DNA of 64,000 nt from Tubulanus polymorphus (GCF_964204645.1 NC_134026.1:13048450-13112449); one strand, 5' to 3'. Shown: positions 29,430-42,200, numbered from the stretch's first letter. The notes: generated by a model from the sequence alone, not told the origin. Translations and numbers: made by a program.

Positions 29430-30325
29430 GCCGCATTCCTGACATTTGGTCCCTCGGGCCTCTGCTAGTGATTTAGAAATTGAGAAATGGAGAAACTCAA
29501 AGCGTCTTGTGCAGCCAGCCGAGGATAATTTACTAAGCTGAAGGAAAAATCGAGTAGAAGGTACGTCATTTTTTAAAAATATGAATTCAAAATTGGAACT
29601 CATTGAAAGTTTGGACTGTCGAATTGTAGAAGCTGATATGTCTACACATCTTATACAGACTTAGTTATCGAATTTGACGAGTACATTTGTGAACGGAAGC
29701 TTGAGGTGGACACATTAGAAATGGCTTTCAGTGAGCTGGCATTAGGATGAAAGCTTCGACCACCAATTCACAAATTTTGAGGAACGCTAATACTAAATAG
29801 TCAGTCGATTAACTTACCGAGTCTAAGAATTCCTGTATTAAGTGGTCAGTTGTTGGAGTGGCAATCCTTCTGGGATCTGTTTATCGTGACAGTGGATAAT
29901 CAGACCAGATTATCAGATATTGAAAAATTCAGCCACCGTTTGCGTTATTTAAACGGTCAGGCAAAGACTACAGTAATAGGGTTATCGTTATCGGCAGCGA
30001 ATTATGAGTCGGCAAAGAAATTACTTCTTGCACGTTATGGTCAACCGCACAAAATTGCGGAGGCGCACTTGTTAGCGTTAACAGATTTGCACCGTCTGTC
30101 ATCTGATAAGAAGTCACTTCGTTCGTTTCATGACAGTATAATCATGTTCGCTCGTTAGAATCGTTAGGGCGACATAAAAATTCTTACGAGACATTACTAG
30201 TACCATTGATCTAATTGAAATTGCCAAATGTTATCAAAGCCAATCTGACTCGAATGAATGTAAAAAATGAATAATTATTGGATGATTTATTGCAAGCATT
30301 GTCAACTGAATTTCGTTTTTAGGAC
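29430..30325 (+). mobile_element. BEL/Pao retrotransposon, 5' end and gag fragment
   Basis: TTTGGTCCCTCGGGCC at 29,441 resembles the primer-site/leader sequence downstream of BEL/Pao 5' LTRs (compare 56,067). The ATG at 29,487 opens MEKLKASCAASRG, then frames break. 29,850-30,158 is an intact piece with EWQSFWDLFIVTVDNQ, EKFSHRLRYLNGQAKTTVIG and LLLARYGQPHKI, the DUF1759-type gag core. After a shift near 30,155 the homology runs on (SLESLGRHKNSYETLLVP; LLDDLLQALSTEFRF) to about 30,320. A hairpin AGGACGTTCG/CGAACGTCCT starts at 30,321, where the element stops. Later gag sequence reappears at 31,862, so an insert of ~1.5 kb may split it. Confidence 0.75.
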
Positions 30326-31311
30326 GTTCGATAGACGAACGTCCTTATGTGATCGGTTTGCCGGTTGATGACGCACTTCCGATTTGGTTGACAGACGTTT
30401 AAGGTCGTTTTAAAGCCAGTTAGTTAGAGATTTCCTCAAATTCCGCATCAGAAATGGTGTTTTCAAGTTGGGATTGAATTTGGTTAAAAATAGTTGGTTA
30501 GTTTTTGCTGTGCCTTCTTGAAAAAATGCTCTTCACGCCGTTTATGTGACATCACACATCACGTGTTGCTTATGACGTAGTGATCGACAGAAGTGCCATT
30601 TTTAAAATCGTTGTATCGTGGATGTTAACTTTAGAGGACCTTACGAAGTCTCTTTAAAGATGAGTGTCAAAATATAGGCCCTATGGTGACTTAACTTAAT
30701 TCCTTGTGAGCGCACAGAGGCCCTGTGAGAATCTAGAGACGTTCGCAGCATTGAAAATTACGCAATGGTCTGCTCGACACACACACATGCTGACAGTTTG
30801 ACCTACGTGACTAAATACAGCCGCCATGAATCAGAAGCAATCCACTTCAAATTTTATGAAGTGAATATCATAATTATTATTTATCCGATATACACCAAAA
30901 AACCTTTAAGAGAAAGGTATTTGGCGTCGGATTCTGTACCGAAAATCCCGGATTGTTACACTGCATAGTTTTTTTAGTAGGGCTCTTTTAACATTTTGCC
31001 TATAAGCCATTTGATTGACACGTGGGGCGGGGCTTGCAATCTGCCGATGACGTCAGATGTAAACAATTATATAACCACGTGCATCGCGCACATGTGTAAA
31101 CAAACCTGGCAACAAATTAGATTTTTTGGCGCCAAAACTTTTTTGATTTTTTCTTTTGTCCAATGATTTTTCAACTGGAGCCAACTGCTATGCCATTAGA
31201 TTGTACAATCAAGTATTCACGTTTTATAGACTCTCTCTGAAATAATTCTTGTCCAGGGGACATGTATTGAAATATCTATTGTCGTTGTTTTTGTTTTTTT
31301 TTTATTTTTAG
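30326..31311. other. Insert-like region, no gene recognised
   Basis: More GC- and CpG-rich than its surroundings, with short frames only. It ends in a poly-T/AG tract that could be a splice acceptor for the small exon at 31,312. Confidence 0.35.
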
Positions 31312-31396
31312 GATATAAACAGCCTAGAAGAAACATCATCTGGCAGACACACATTTGACTACAGATCATATCCTGTTATAAAATGTGTTTAATAAA
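31312..31396 (+). CDS. Possible terminal exon with overlapping polyadenylation signal
   Basis: After TTTTATTTTTAG, 26 codons (DINSLEETSSGRHTFDYRSY, then PVIKCV) run to TAA at 31,390-31,392, and AATAAA overlaps that stop (31,391-31,396). The arrangement looks like the last coding exon of a short transcript. No upstream exon or family was identified; it might be the tail of a transposon gene carried in the insert between the two BEL gag parts. Confidence 0.25.
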
Positions 31397-31861
31397 TATT
31401 TTACTCAAGTTTTCTTGCCATTAATACTTCCTGACTACTTTTATTTTATGGTTATCTATGTGCAAGGCAGACATTGGTGGGGTTCCTTTGGCCCTCCGTA
31501 TATGTAGGACCGAAAGGGGTATCTTATGCCATTTGGATTTATTTTTGCTTAGAAAATTTATTCAAATACTTCTTGGCGGACACATTCAAATTCTGAAGGG
31601 TAGGACTAGTCCAACCCCTAAATCCACTTGCATTCAGTCTCAACGTTAAAACCTTCACCGGCCTCCTACTCAATTTTTTGAATAAATGTAAAACTTATGG
31701 CAGAATTTATGGTTGATTCCTTGATTTTTGAATCCCAAAGAATAATTTTTGAATTACGCAGTAGGATGACACTTGAATAGCCGGTATTCAAATTTTCCAA
31801 TCAATGTGGGAGGTGTCAAGGTCTATATGCGTTTCACAAACGAACGTCCACTTTTAAAGTT
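31397..31861. other. No gene recognised
   Basis: Short open frames without motifs. Confidence 0.4.
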
Positions 31862-32130
31862 TCTTTCTAGTTGGAGTCTTGCAGCGATTCACCCGTTCCA
31901 GAAGAACGTGGGCACTACACTTCTACACTTCACACCGATACAACTCGAGATGGTAGGAGATACAGCTGTCTATACTGTGGTGGTAACCATACCCCCACTC
32001 TCAGTGATAAGGTCATGGATGTCCACAAAAGATTTGAAAAGTTTGTGAATCTAATTTGTGTTTTAATAAAGAAGTTTCCAGTTTCTAGGCGCCGCCATTT
32101 TGTGGCGGTCCCTCGACATTTAACACATAT
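31862..32130 (+). pseudogene. BEL/Pao gag zinc-knuckle region, decayed
   Basis: The plus-strand frame gives RYSCLYCGGNHTPTLSDKVM, then DVHKRFEKFVNLICVLIKKF and PVSRRRHF. This follows the BEL gag pattern CxxCxxxHxxxxCxxVxDxxxR...CFxCLxxGHxxxxC. Here the first CxxC and His survive while later Cys/His ligands are lost. It could be the continuation of the gag piece at 29,430-30,325 beyond an insert. No protease or RT sequence follows. Confidence 0.55.
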
Positions 32131-33094
32131 CCCTCTCTGGTAATCCCTCATTCAGGGATCATACGATGAATTTACTGAATCTCAACCTTCTTGCTGGAAA
32201 ACTTCGACCCCTTTTGCGCGTAATCTCAAACTCAAGCAGGTACAGATCAGTCGTCAGGAAAGATATTCAAAAGATTTCAACGCAGGCTTAAACTGCAAAT
32301 AACCCACTTTAACCTCTCTGAAAAAAGGAAATATAGCTTCAAGGGATACTTAGATATTTCAAAATTTATAAATATATCGATTTGTTTTACGCACGGTTAA
32401 GATATGCGGTCCTTGGTTTCACATCGTCACTGTTCTCAATTGTTGCGTTCAAAGATTCCAAGAATCGCCAGCAAACATCTGCATTTCATTTCCTTTAAAA
32501 TGCTGTATAGCTTAAGTTCATCGAGCAAGGGGCTGCAGAACTATATGATATTCAATCTAAACTTATGTTTTAAAAATGAATGCAAATCATTGCAACAATG
32601 GGGACAAATGTATTTTTTGACATTAGCGAGTTTTAACAAGATAACTTGAAAAGTTTTCATCCAATTCGTCTCAAATTTTGCAGGCATACGGCAGGAATGC
32701 GTGTTTAGCCCTATTACTTTTATCCAACTTCATTTGAAGTTGACAAATTTATGCAGCTTCCAAGAATTAATAAATTTTCAAAATATTTAAAAAATCACAA
32801 AATCAAGGATAAAATATTTGAATTTTGGGTTACATCTCCAAAAGTGGTAGGCTCCTGCGCATTAGTATTCTAAACATTATGAAAAAAGCTCCATCTTATT
32901 ATTATGAACCATTCATGAGATATCCTGTAAATAAAAACCCCTAAAAATGGTAAAAATTGGGTTGCCATGTGGCAACGACAAATACTATTTTTTTTCATAA
33001 TTTTTTTTTCAACTGCTTTGGGTATTTTAAGACGAGGGCTTACATGTATTAGAAAAGTATGAGCCTCAATCAAAAAATAAAGAAAACAGTTGAG
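32131..33094. other. No gene recognised
   Basis: AT-rich, with one 81-codon frame (32,404-32,649) lacking any motif. Confidence 0.45.
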
Positions 33095-34095
33095 TTACCT
33101 CGAAGCCCCCTATTAAAGCACTTAACTATAACTTTACTTAACTACTACGTATCCGTTCTAAGGCCACAGCTTTAGCCTTTCTCATTGGCCAATTAATTTG
33201 TTGTTCGTTACAATAATTTGATCTTTCTTGCCTATTATCATCAAACACTCCCAATGGATACAATTTCGATACTGGTCTATTCGTGTAACCGTTTGCCGTT
33301 TTGAGAGAAACTGATCGTACAATGTTATCATTCCCTTCATGAAGTTCAGTAATTTTACCTAATTTCCATTTAAGACTAGGTTTTGATTCTCCTTGCTCTT
33401 TTTCTAATTCAATTTGTTTTAGAATTAGAATATAAATGCGATTCCCTTAAATTCACTAGGTATTCATGTTTCCACCTTGACCAAAATCAGTTTACCAAGA
33501 TGAACAAATCGTCTGATTCAGATTGTGAAGAGTTGGAATCTGGATCAGTTTCCTCCATAGGATATGGCAACTCAGTAACACGTCTACCATATATTAAATG
33601 GGAAAGGGTTAACGCTGTTAGAATTGACATACATCAACGGGCGATCATTTAGTACCGATTCAATTTCTGTAATAATTACACATAACTCATCAAAGGTGAC
33701 AGCTGAATTACCAAGTGTTTTCTTCAGGGCATTCTTTGTTAAACCAATTAACCTTTTGTAGAACCCCCTTCTCAGGGGGCCCGTTTAGTTATAAATTTCC
33801 ATTCAAGGTTGCAATTAGAAATATGATTTTTAACGTTAGGCGACTCAAATAAACTCTTCAATTCAGAATTAGCACCTCAAAAAGTTGAAGCATTATCTGA
33901 AATCAAGAGCCCTGGCAAGGAACGTCTGGCACAAAATTTTGTATAAGCCCGAAGAAGATTCTCAGTAGTATTACTACCAACCAATTCTAAATGTAGGGCA
34001 CGAGTGACGCAACATGTGAACAAAGCAATGTAACATTTCTTGCCATATTAAGTCAACGAGGTGCCCATGGGCATGGTTAGATTCAGCGCAGATGT
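33095..34095 (-). mobile_element. BEL/Pao retrotransposon, integrase and C-terminal domain fragment
   Basis: Read on the minus strand from 34,095. KKCYIALFTCCVTRALHLEL and FCARRSLPGLLISDNAST correspond to the integrase catalytic core, with Asp in ISDNAST. Frames shift repeatedly; a HLIYGRRVTELPYP block near 33,600 follows, and the end (33,420-33,130) reads LKWKLGKITELHEGNDNIVR, then RPVSKLYPLG, the DUF5641-type C-terminal domain of BEL/Pao polyproteins. The first catalytic Asp lies upstream of what remains. At least six shifts or stops make it inactive. It lies opposite in orientation to the BEL gag pieces at 29-32 kb, so it is from another copy. Confidence 0.75.
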
Positions 34096-35309
34096 TAGTG
34101 AATTGAAGGAGTTAATCATATCCACCATACTAGACCATACATTGGTTTAGTAAGGTGCTCTATCAGCTTATACTTGACACAAAAGAAGGTGCATGTTATA
34201 AAAGTATAAGGTAATTAAATTTTAAATGACAAACAGTTGTTTATACAAGGAAAGAAGGTAAATACATAACACATTTAAAGTAGGCCTAAAATATATTGAA
34301 ATGAAATACGTACATAAAAATCATTATAGATTATAAGCCTCCTAATGAATTATAAGGTTTCGTTAAATCAAAAGAATCTCAGATGTCACATTTATATTTT
34401 AGTTGCTGAAGCTGAAATCAAATCTAGCTGTATCGGGAGAGGAGGTATTCTTTAACGAACTCTGTCCGGATTTTCAGGATTCAAAGCAAAGACCTAAGGC
34501 TAAAAATTGATACCTTGTCCCTCCACTCATTGCTGATCTTAAAAGTTGACACAGCTGGCCACCCATCTAACCTGTACATTTCATTTTAAACCATGAACTG
34601 ATAAATATTATAACATTTTACAACTAAACAGATTATTTCTGTGTGTTCGGGTAAGTAACAAGTTCAACATTCTAATAAATTGTTTATCTTATCTCACACC
34701 AGTGGGACATGAGCTGTGTACGTGTGAGCGGTATCTATTCGCCGGATAGAGACGACAGTCGACGTTCCCTCGTAGTATCATTCTACAGGAGATGCACCGT
34801 AAACAACGCCATATGAGTAAGCGCGCGAATCGCGACTACCCTACTAAAGTCTGTGTCAGCCCAGTTTGCCACGGCATTTGTTAGGCAAAGGATATCAAAT
34901 GTACACATTTTAATTGGTACTGACAGCTGAAGTGGTTGGACCTCGCGCAAAGATTCAATGAGTCAGCAAAATCAGCGGACTGTTGCTATAGTAACGGCAA
35001 AGAGTGGGTAACAGGAGCAAGTCTCCAAACGAATCCAGTTATGCTTTACTACCTTGTTGCATGTCAGCTATATTTTAGAATGACTTTATGAATTTTTAAT
35101 TCTTGGAGTATCCAAGAGTGCATAACTTTTATACACAGTTTTCATGTTTGTTTTGAAGTTGTCAGGAGTGTTTTGATGGACCAATTTCCTGGAATCTGTT
35201 AAGATTTAGAACATACAACACAGCTGGAGAGGCAAATAAATGAGTAAAATATAAAAATATCACTCCTGGAGACACACGATATTTGTTATTTATTCAATAC
35301 AAATAAATT
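34096..35309. other. No gene recognised
   Basis: Unremarkable sequence. Near 35,050 a CAGCTATATTTTAGAAT word faintly resembles the short repeat at 23,122. Confidence 0.4.
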
Positions 35310-36040
35310 AATCCACCAGAGATCCAATTCCAAGCGCATTGATGTCATAATCATAGTCCATCTCCCAGGATTCACCCTAATCACTGTCGTATGATTTCGA
35401 TTGATCTGAGTAATCACTATCGTCTCCAAGGTTGATAACAATTTGTTCGATGACATAGTCCATGATGCCCTCTATCTCGATCATTTTATCCTCCACTTTT
35501 ATGACATGGGCTATATAGTTATTCCAATGATCGGCGGTGACACGAGGCGTGGCATCAATTAAAAGTAAGTTTACATCATCCAGCTTAAAGGTTTTATTGT
35601 TCGCAGCTGCGTATCCTTTGATGTTGGCCCATACATCTCAATCGGATTCAGTTCACAATGGTATGGGGGCAACCTCAAAACTGAATGGCCATTTTCTTCC
35701 GCCAAAACATCCACTTTGTACGAAAGATAACGCGGTTTGTGCTGAAGAATTAAACTATATAGCACCGGTTTCGGCATGTCAGGTGACCAAAATATGCTTT
35801 TCTGGCTCAACCAGACCTGCATATCCTATTTCAGTGAATTTGAAGTTGGAATGCTTTCCATTCTCACGGAGTGGTAACTCGCATTGTCCATGAAGATCAC
35901 TGAATTAGGTGGCAACTTAGTTAAAAGTGTCTCTTTGAACGACTTTTCAAAGTTTTCTGCGTTAATATCATCGTGGTAATCGGCATTTTTCCCTCCTGAT
36001 TAAAAAACGAGTTCGCCACCTTCCAAAAGGGTTAGTTCTA
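35310..36040 (-). pseudogene. DDE_3 (IS630/Tc1-like) transposase, C-terminal two thirds
   Basis: On the minus strand, from about 36,040: ADYHDDINAENFE, then PPNSVIFMDNASYHSVR (catalytic Asp in MDNASYH), MPKPVLYSLILQHKP, and LRLPPYHCELNPIE (catalytic Glu in LNPIE). After a frameshift near 35,630 come GYAAANNKTFKLDDV and DHWNNYIAHVIKVED, ending in an acidic tail near 35,320. The order and motifs match DDE_3 transposases of the IS630/Tc1/mariner group common in invertebrate genomes. One stop near 35,825 and the later shift inactivate it. N-terminal DNA-binding helices are not recognisable upstream. Confidence 0.75.
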
Positions 36041-36527
36041 AACCCGGCATGTCATGGCATTTGGCATATGGCATGGCATTTGGAATTTTTTCTTTGTTTT
36101 TCAGAATCAACTTATTATACAGAGTTATAGATAACCAGTGTATTGATAAGTTAGATAACCATTTCGAAAATGAAATAAAGAATTTGAATTGAATTGAATC
36201 AGAGGCGCCACAACTACAGGTGGCGCTACAAGACGAATTCTCTAGTTTGCCTGGCCACGTGCTTCATCAACGACATTGTCGGTTGTAGACTACAAAAACT
36301 TGATAATATCATGGTAAGTGTACGACCGGCGTGGGCATAAGTAGCTTGGATTTATCACATCCCCCGTCACAGTCCAGGCCCTTTCTTGAGATTAGAAGTA
36401 AATCCAAAAACATGCAACCCCCCAAAAAACTAGCCTGCTGGGTGCTGTGCTGAGCCCTGGCCAGTGGCAGAGCCTTGTAAGTGTAGCTATGTCTGGACCT
36501 GGCTTTGCAAGGCCTCAATTTAAAATA
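36041..36527. other. No gene recognised
   Basis: Short frames only; includes a small palindromic pair GGCGCCAC/GTGGCGC near 36,205. Confidence 0.4.
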
Positions 36528-36648
36528 GACTGAATTATCAAAGAAATTAAATTGATTTAAGATTTAAACCTACATACAGGTCCAGCCCGGTTTCACAAAA
36601 AAGTTGAACTCTTAAATCGATTTAATTTCTTTTTTGATAATTCAGTTT
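36528..36648. repeat. Foldback repeat with ~36-bp arms
   Basis: ACTGAATTATCAAAGAAATT onward (36,528-36,563) is repeated in reverse complement at about 36,610-36,648, with two or three mismatches. Confidence 0.7.
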
Positions 36649-38825
36649 ATCTTAAATCGATTTAAGCCTTCCTTTCGTGAAACTGTGTGAGAGGGCATTA
36701 GAGAATGAAGTGAGAAATTATAAATCATTCACACTCCTTGCCCTTAGGCTATAATTCTTCGAATTGCTGGTTACTTTCACTTGCAGATTTTTCATAAACC
36801 ACAAACCCATCAAACCACATTGATTTACATTAGAAAACCTATGATTAGGAAACAAACTAGGCGTATGATCGAACAAAAATGTTGAAGGAGTCTTTGTTGA
36901 TTAAGCATGCCTGCCTTGTTGTTAGGACAGGCTTAGCGTATCAAAGGCCTAAAGAATGCTCTAAATTAAGGCCTCTTCATAAGTTGCACTCGGACAAACA
37001 ATTTTCAAATTTCTCACTTCCAGCTTTTTTCTTCACAATTTAAGTGAATAAATATGAAGAAATTCCAACTACAAAAATGGAGAAACAAAGAAGATGAGAG
37101 GTATCTTCCAAATTCCATGATCTAAATGAAATATTTCAAGCTTACCGGTACCCCTCTGTAGTTCAGTAGGCATTAGGCCTATTGAAATGTAACTCAACTC
37201 AAGTAAACCTAGTTTAAACTCAATAAATTAATTAAGGTTCATTGGCTTTGATGAATTATTAAAGCTAGTTATAATTACCATAATTGTATTGAATTCGCTT
37301 AGCTTTTCTGCTAACTTTTACAGGAATATGGAGGGTGACAGCTATCAAACTGTTGATCATGTGAGTATAGATTGCTTTCTGATTTTCTTTCCCCCTTCCC
37401 CATAGATCCCCTCACTAAAACTGAATTGAGGCAACAACAACTGTACATACCAGTCTCAGATACACAATTCTCTGCCAACTTTCCAATTTAAAGACTCTCA
37501 CTGACTTTCCCGGCATAAAAAAGGAATTTAAGACCGCTAAGGTATTAACCCTTGGTGCAAGGTGCCCATTCAAGCCAAGTGATGTAGTCATCCGTACACT
37601 AATTCACTTTGTAAAATAGATTTATCTGAACGAATTAGCGTATTTAACCCCATTTATCAGATCTTGCGTTATTTAAATGACTGAAAAATTGGTGCGCTTT
37701 GGTTCTCGGTAAACACGTCCTTAATAGCTCTCTCACTCGTTGAGAGCTAAAAATATGCAGGATATCGAATCGTTTTCGTGAAAATCTAGTGAGAATCATG
37801 CGTTCGAAAACTAGAAATGCTTGACAGAGTTCCGTGTTGATACGTGAAAACACCTGTTTCTACAATTGTTGGAACAAGTGAAATTTCCGTGTTTTGTTGT
37901 TCTGTTTTCAGCGTGTTGAGGACAAAGTAAAAACTCAGAAAAACACGTTTAAAACCACCTAAAATACCAAACGTTTTTTAGCTAATTTTTACTTTTTCGA
38001 GCTAATCTCTTTCAATTTCAGAAGTTCTAAGTCTATTTAGGGGATGAAGACAGAGGTCCAGACTAATCATTACTATAGGTCCAGGGATAATAATCACTTG
38101 AGCGTATCATTAGTCTCAATGATCATTAACTAATCCTTATATTGTAGTCCACACAATCATTATTCAATCAATCTTCGCCTTTGCAGCGATTCTCAATAGA
38201 AATGATACTTACATAAGTGCATAAGTGTAAGGATACTTCAAACGAAGCATTTCAGTTACACGACCATTCTTTAGTTCCTGTTCAATTCTTCTGGTCAGTT
38301 TTGGACTAACTGGACGATAGTTTAATCGCCGAAGATATGTTGGATCTTGAGTTTTCAGTGTTAATGGTGGGATGTAAATATCTAATTCCGAACCTTGAAA
38401 GAGAATTTTTTTTGTATAAGATTCATATTTTCTACCAAGTACTCACCTCTAATATGCTTTCAGCGGAAGACCTAATCCACCAGATACTTGATCATACATT
38501 TTTTCTAAACAGCCATAAACTGTGAGCTAGGCCCGGCGTTCTTGTATTATTTGATTCTGAAGCACATGATGAAGTTTTCTGCGTTTTGACGTTGTTACAG
38601 TTGACGAGATCGTACTTTTTTGTTTTTCACGTTTCTTACAAGGAACTATATTAGCGTTGCGCACTTGGCGAGGCATTCTCAATCAATGATCTTGAAGCGA
38701 GCGCGACAGTGGCGGCGCGAACCGAATACGGACCGGAGCAAATTCAATTATATTTTATTTTGTGAACCGATCGGGCGGCACCCACAGACATTTTTGAACT
38801 AATTGTTTGCTCGAACTACTGATAT
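36649..38825. other. About 2.2 kb without a recognised gene
   Basis: Contains only short open frames (for example 37,644-37,853 minus, 38,337-38,525 plus), none with a motif. A possible tiny exon around 37,322-37,360 (ATGGAGGGTGACAGC... then GTGAGT) cannot be linked to anything. Confidence 0.4.
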
Positions 38826-39003
38826 CTTGGCCGAGTGTGACTGCAGAATTTAATAAGTCACTCGGCAGAGTAGATTGGTGAATTCTATCGTTTACTCGGC
38901 CGAGTAAAGAACTTAACTTTTACTGAGCTCGGCCGAGTGGATTGTCGAATTCGAACAATCACTCGGCCGAGTAAACAACTTTCTGACATAATGCTCGGCC
39001 GAG
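38826..39003. repeat. Array of the palindrome CTCGGCCGAG
   Basis: CTCGGCCGAG or one-base variants at 38,826, 38,861, 38,895, 38,928, 38,962 and 38,994, spaced 32-35 bp. Flanking bases often extend it to ACTCGGCCGAGT, and GAATTC palindromes lie between some units. The near-constant spacing (about three helical turns) is notable. Confidence 0.85.
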
Positions 39004-39022
39004 CAAATGCCCGAGTAACTTG

Positions 39023-39212
39023 GATAAATTCAAGAATAGGGGACTAGTGGTTAGGTTTGGGGTTAGGGTTAGGTTTAGTTCCCTAATCTTCATTAATTAC
39101 TATATATATTACTATCATTATATATCATCATTATCAATTACTATTATTATCACTAATTTGATTACTATCACTACATGTATAGTGCTATAGTCCCCTATTC
39201 TTGAATCGCTCC
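39023..39212. mobile_element. 190-bp MITE with 8-bp target duplication
   Basis: GTAACTTG occurs at 39,015-39,022 and 39,213-39,220, bracketing an element whose arms share a perfect 19-bp inverted repeat, ATTCAAGAATAGGGGACTA (39,028-39,046) and its complement (39,188-39,206). The core holds GGGTTAGGGTTAGG telomere-like words and AT-rich CATTATTA repeats. Eight-base duplications are typical of hAT-type insertions; the terminus itself is not diagnostic. Confidence 0.75.
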
Positions 39213-39220
39213 GTAACTTG

Positions 39221-41216
39221 TCAATTGGGACCGTATTTTATAGCTCATTCAATAGGAAAATCCCTACCATTCCTGTCCATATTACGTTGATTTGAGCCAG
39301 AAATCTTCACGAAATGTAGCCAACGTAAATTTATTCACTAATAGAATTAATCAATATACTCATTTTAGGGATCATAGTTCATTAAAGTCCTAAAACTCGC
39401 CATAAATTTGTGATAAATTTAAGCTGAAAATGATTTCAACCATCCACCATGTTGGCTGCATATTGTTCGCAGTAAATGACGGATCCTAGACTGGTTACCG
39501 GTCTCTATCTTCAATTAGAGACCGGTTGTGCCCATCCTCCATTTTACATTTTCGATGCATGTCAAATAAGGTCAAACATGTAAAGTAGAAAGTTACTTCC
39601 TGGTTAAGATGGCGTCATTTTGAATCTGCTTAGCTTCGAGCGATATCAAAATTGCCCTTTACAATGGATGGAAAGACATTAATTGCTGTAACTATCTGAT
39701 AAATCCGCTGATAATTTACCTGGTACTCGGAATACAAACTAACAAGGATTGAAATCTAATGCGAGGTGAGCTCTGCCGCGACCGTCACTGACTACAGAAC
39801 ATTCTGAAGGAACAGGGGACATCCTTTCTATATCTACCTTTCTATATCTATCGTTCGTGAGATGTATTTAGTGAATTGATGTTTTAATATAGTGTTGTAA
39901 AATGACTATATTTAGTATCTGAATAAGTTTACAATTGTTGAAGTCCTTAGTGCTTTGTGAGATCAGCTATTTGGATCCACCTCAGCCAACTGATTTCTTG
40001 ATACAGACAGCAAGTTGGGACAGTCAAATTAAGAGACTTGGTCAAGACATGTTAATCAGACCACACTGGAAATTTGCAATATCCTCTCTCCTCATGGACC
40101 ACACAATGTCAATGTTGACTTTGCTAGAAATCGATTACAAAATTCATCACGACCAATTCTTCTTCACTGAATTCAATATCTATTTTTCACTTCTGGTACA
40201 AAATCTTGTTCAGCCCCTGATAAGCAATGACACTACGTATTTCATGACATAGAACAGCATTTCTTTTTTTCATCGACAAATTGGGCCGATCCTGATATCC
40301 CTGATTTGAATGATAGTGTCTTTAGAATCATAAAGACCATGTCTTGACCAGACAGATAATCCAATCACAATTCAAATTGAAGGCTCGCTAGTGCAGTTAT
40401 TCACTCTTGCTCTTTAAACCTCATCAGTTTATCAGATTGTGAGCAGTGGAGAAATAAAGTACACAACATCTTGGCGCAGTGGCGCTTGCTGATGTAACTG
40501 ATGATGATGGTGAGTTTATCAGAATCAAGGAATTTCACCGCCTGTTATTTGGAATCTCATTTCATGACAGCTAGTGCTGATTCTTTATTCTCTTTGATTA
40601 CTCCATGATGTTATCATTCTGAAATTAAAATATATATCACACTTACAATTAAACCTGGATTGAATTTACAATTAATGGTTCAGAATCCATTTTTCATACT
40701 TACCTTGATGCATTGCAATCTATTCTTTTCATGTTGAGCTAATTTGATACGCATTATTTCAATTTCTTAAAACATCCTCCGAGTTGTGACTCACATAATC
40801 ATCACTAATACCCAATGAATACCCATATTTTCGGTACCACACGCTTAACAAGTGCCTGCAGAAGCGTAACCTAGCAGTTTTAATGGAATTTCCTTCTTCA
40901 TTGATATGAAAAATGACTTTAAAGAGGTCCATGGAACGTAAATCGAGACACTGTGTAGGCGGCCATGTTACATTGTTCACGTGATGAAATACTAAAATCT
41001 GATTGGATCCGTAAATTCCGCGGAAGATAGCGGACAGGCAAAACCTGTCCCATATCGAATGGGACAGGCGGCTAGTCTATGACGGATCCGGACTAATAGT
41101 AAGTCTGAATTCGCGATTTACGGTTGAGTTTGACGCCCGAGGTCGTCCGGTAATTTGTAGGCTTTTCGGGATGTACTTTTATCAATGGATGACAATGCTT
41201 TGTGTTATTCTAGTCG
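39221..41216. other. No gene recognised; short hairpins
   Basis: A 105-codon plus-strand frame (39,935-40,252) is protein-like but unrecognised. Hairpins: ACCGGTCTCT...AGAGACCGGT near 39,499-39,527, and CCTGTCCCAT...ATGGGACAGG near 41,045-41,069. Confidence 0.4.
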
Positions 41217-41620
41217 CTGTTTAGACCCGGTAATTATGCGGGATTAATTCATAATAGATTACTATACGCAAATTCAAAACGGTCAGGCGCTGAGTTATAT
41301 TTCTGACAGAATTTAAAATTACGTTTATAAGCTGTTGGTAGTCGAATCTGAGAGGAGTTACATTTTATGAAAAATTTTTGGCTGGAAAGTGGACAATTTA
41401 TAATAATAATAATAATAATAATCAACAGAAATACAAGAGGGTTTCTGCGAAAGCAGCAGAAACCCTAATAATCAGTACAATTACTATAGGGTTTCTGCAA
41501 AGGCAGCAGAAACCCTAATAATAATAATAATCGGCACAATTACAATAGGGTTTCTGCGAAAGCAGCAGAAATCCTAATAATAATCATCATCAACAGAATA
41601 ACAATAGGGTTTCTAATGTG
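41217..41620 (+). repeat. Hairpin/TAA repeat element, copy B (inverted relative to copy A)
   Basis: 41,217-41,400 is the reverse complement of 16,620-16,800 with about 15% difference. Then comes (TAA)n, then three full hairpins AGGGTTTCTGC/GCAGAAACCCT at 41,438, 41,488 and 41,547 and a partial one at 41,606, each followed by TAA triplets and a TCrrCArAATnACnAT spacer. Confidence 0.85.
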
Positions 41621-42200
41621 AAGCGTCGGGGGCCCGGCTTCTACTACACATTTCGATCCATTTTACTAGCATTGGTATGACATCACAGAGGTCAACCAAT
41701 GTAAACACATAGATATATAAGATATAGATAAGCAAACTATGAGAAAAATGAATGGCTAGGAAACATAGTAATACATCTCATCGATATGTGAATAGTACTT
41801 TGTAATCAATCAAGGTTTAGCCAAGATTATTTTAGGAGTTTTCCATTTTAGGAGTCAGTTCAAAGAATTATCATTGGTGGTTAGACGATGCAAAATAAGT
41901 CAACCAAGTGATAACCACTGGGAAACTCGAGTAAAGCGCAAAAAGATTTATTAAATAAATCAAATGTTGCTACGTGAAATGATTGATAATCAATGATCAG
42001 TGTTGTGACGATAATATAACGAGATTCCACGATAATGATGAAAAAGTCCGAAAATGTTTCCTTGAGCTGTAGAGGTTTATTCCAAAGTTTCAACTCTATA
42101 CTATTAGCCATATTCAGCAATAATGAGTTACATCAGAAAATCATAAAATATCGACCCAGAAGGTGTGATCAGTCATGAAATGTATCTACCAAATGTTTCT
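41621..42200. other. No gene recognised
   Basis: A 79-codon minus frame (41,881-42,120) has no motif. Confidence 0.4.

Noticed and set aside
31930-32151. 73-codon minus-strand ORF
   Set aside because: Antisense of the BEL zinc-knuckle piece, with no motif of its own.
38337-38525. 62-codon ORF as a gene
   Set aside because: Short and AT-rich, with no motif, splice context or repeat link.
39049-39080. True telomere or chromosome end
   Set aside because: Only a few TTAGGG words inside a small inverted-repeat element; sequence continues normally on both sides.
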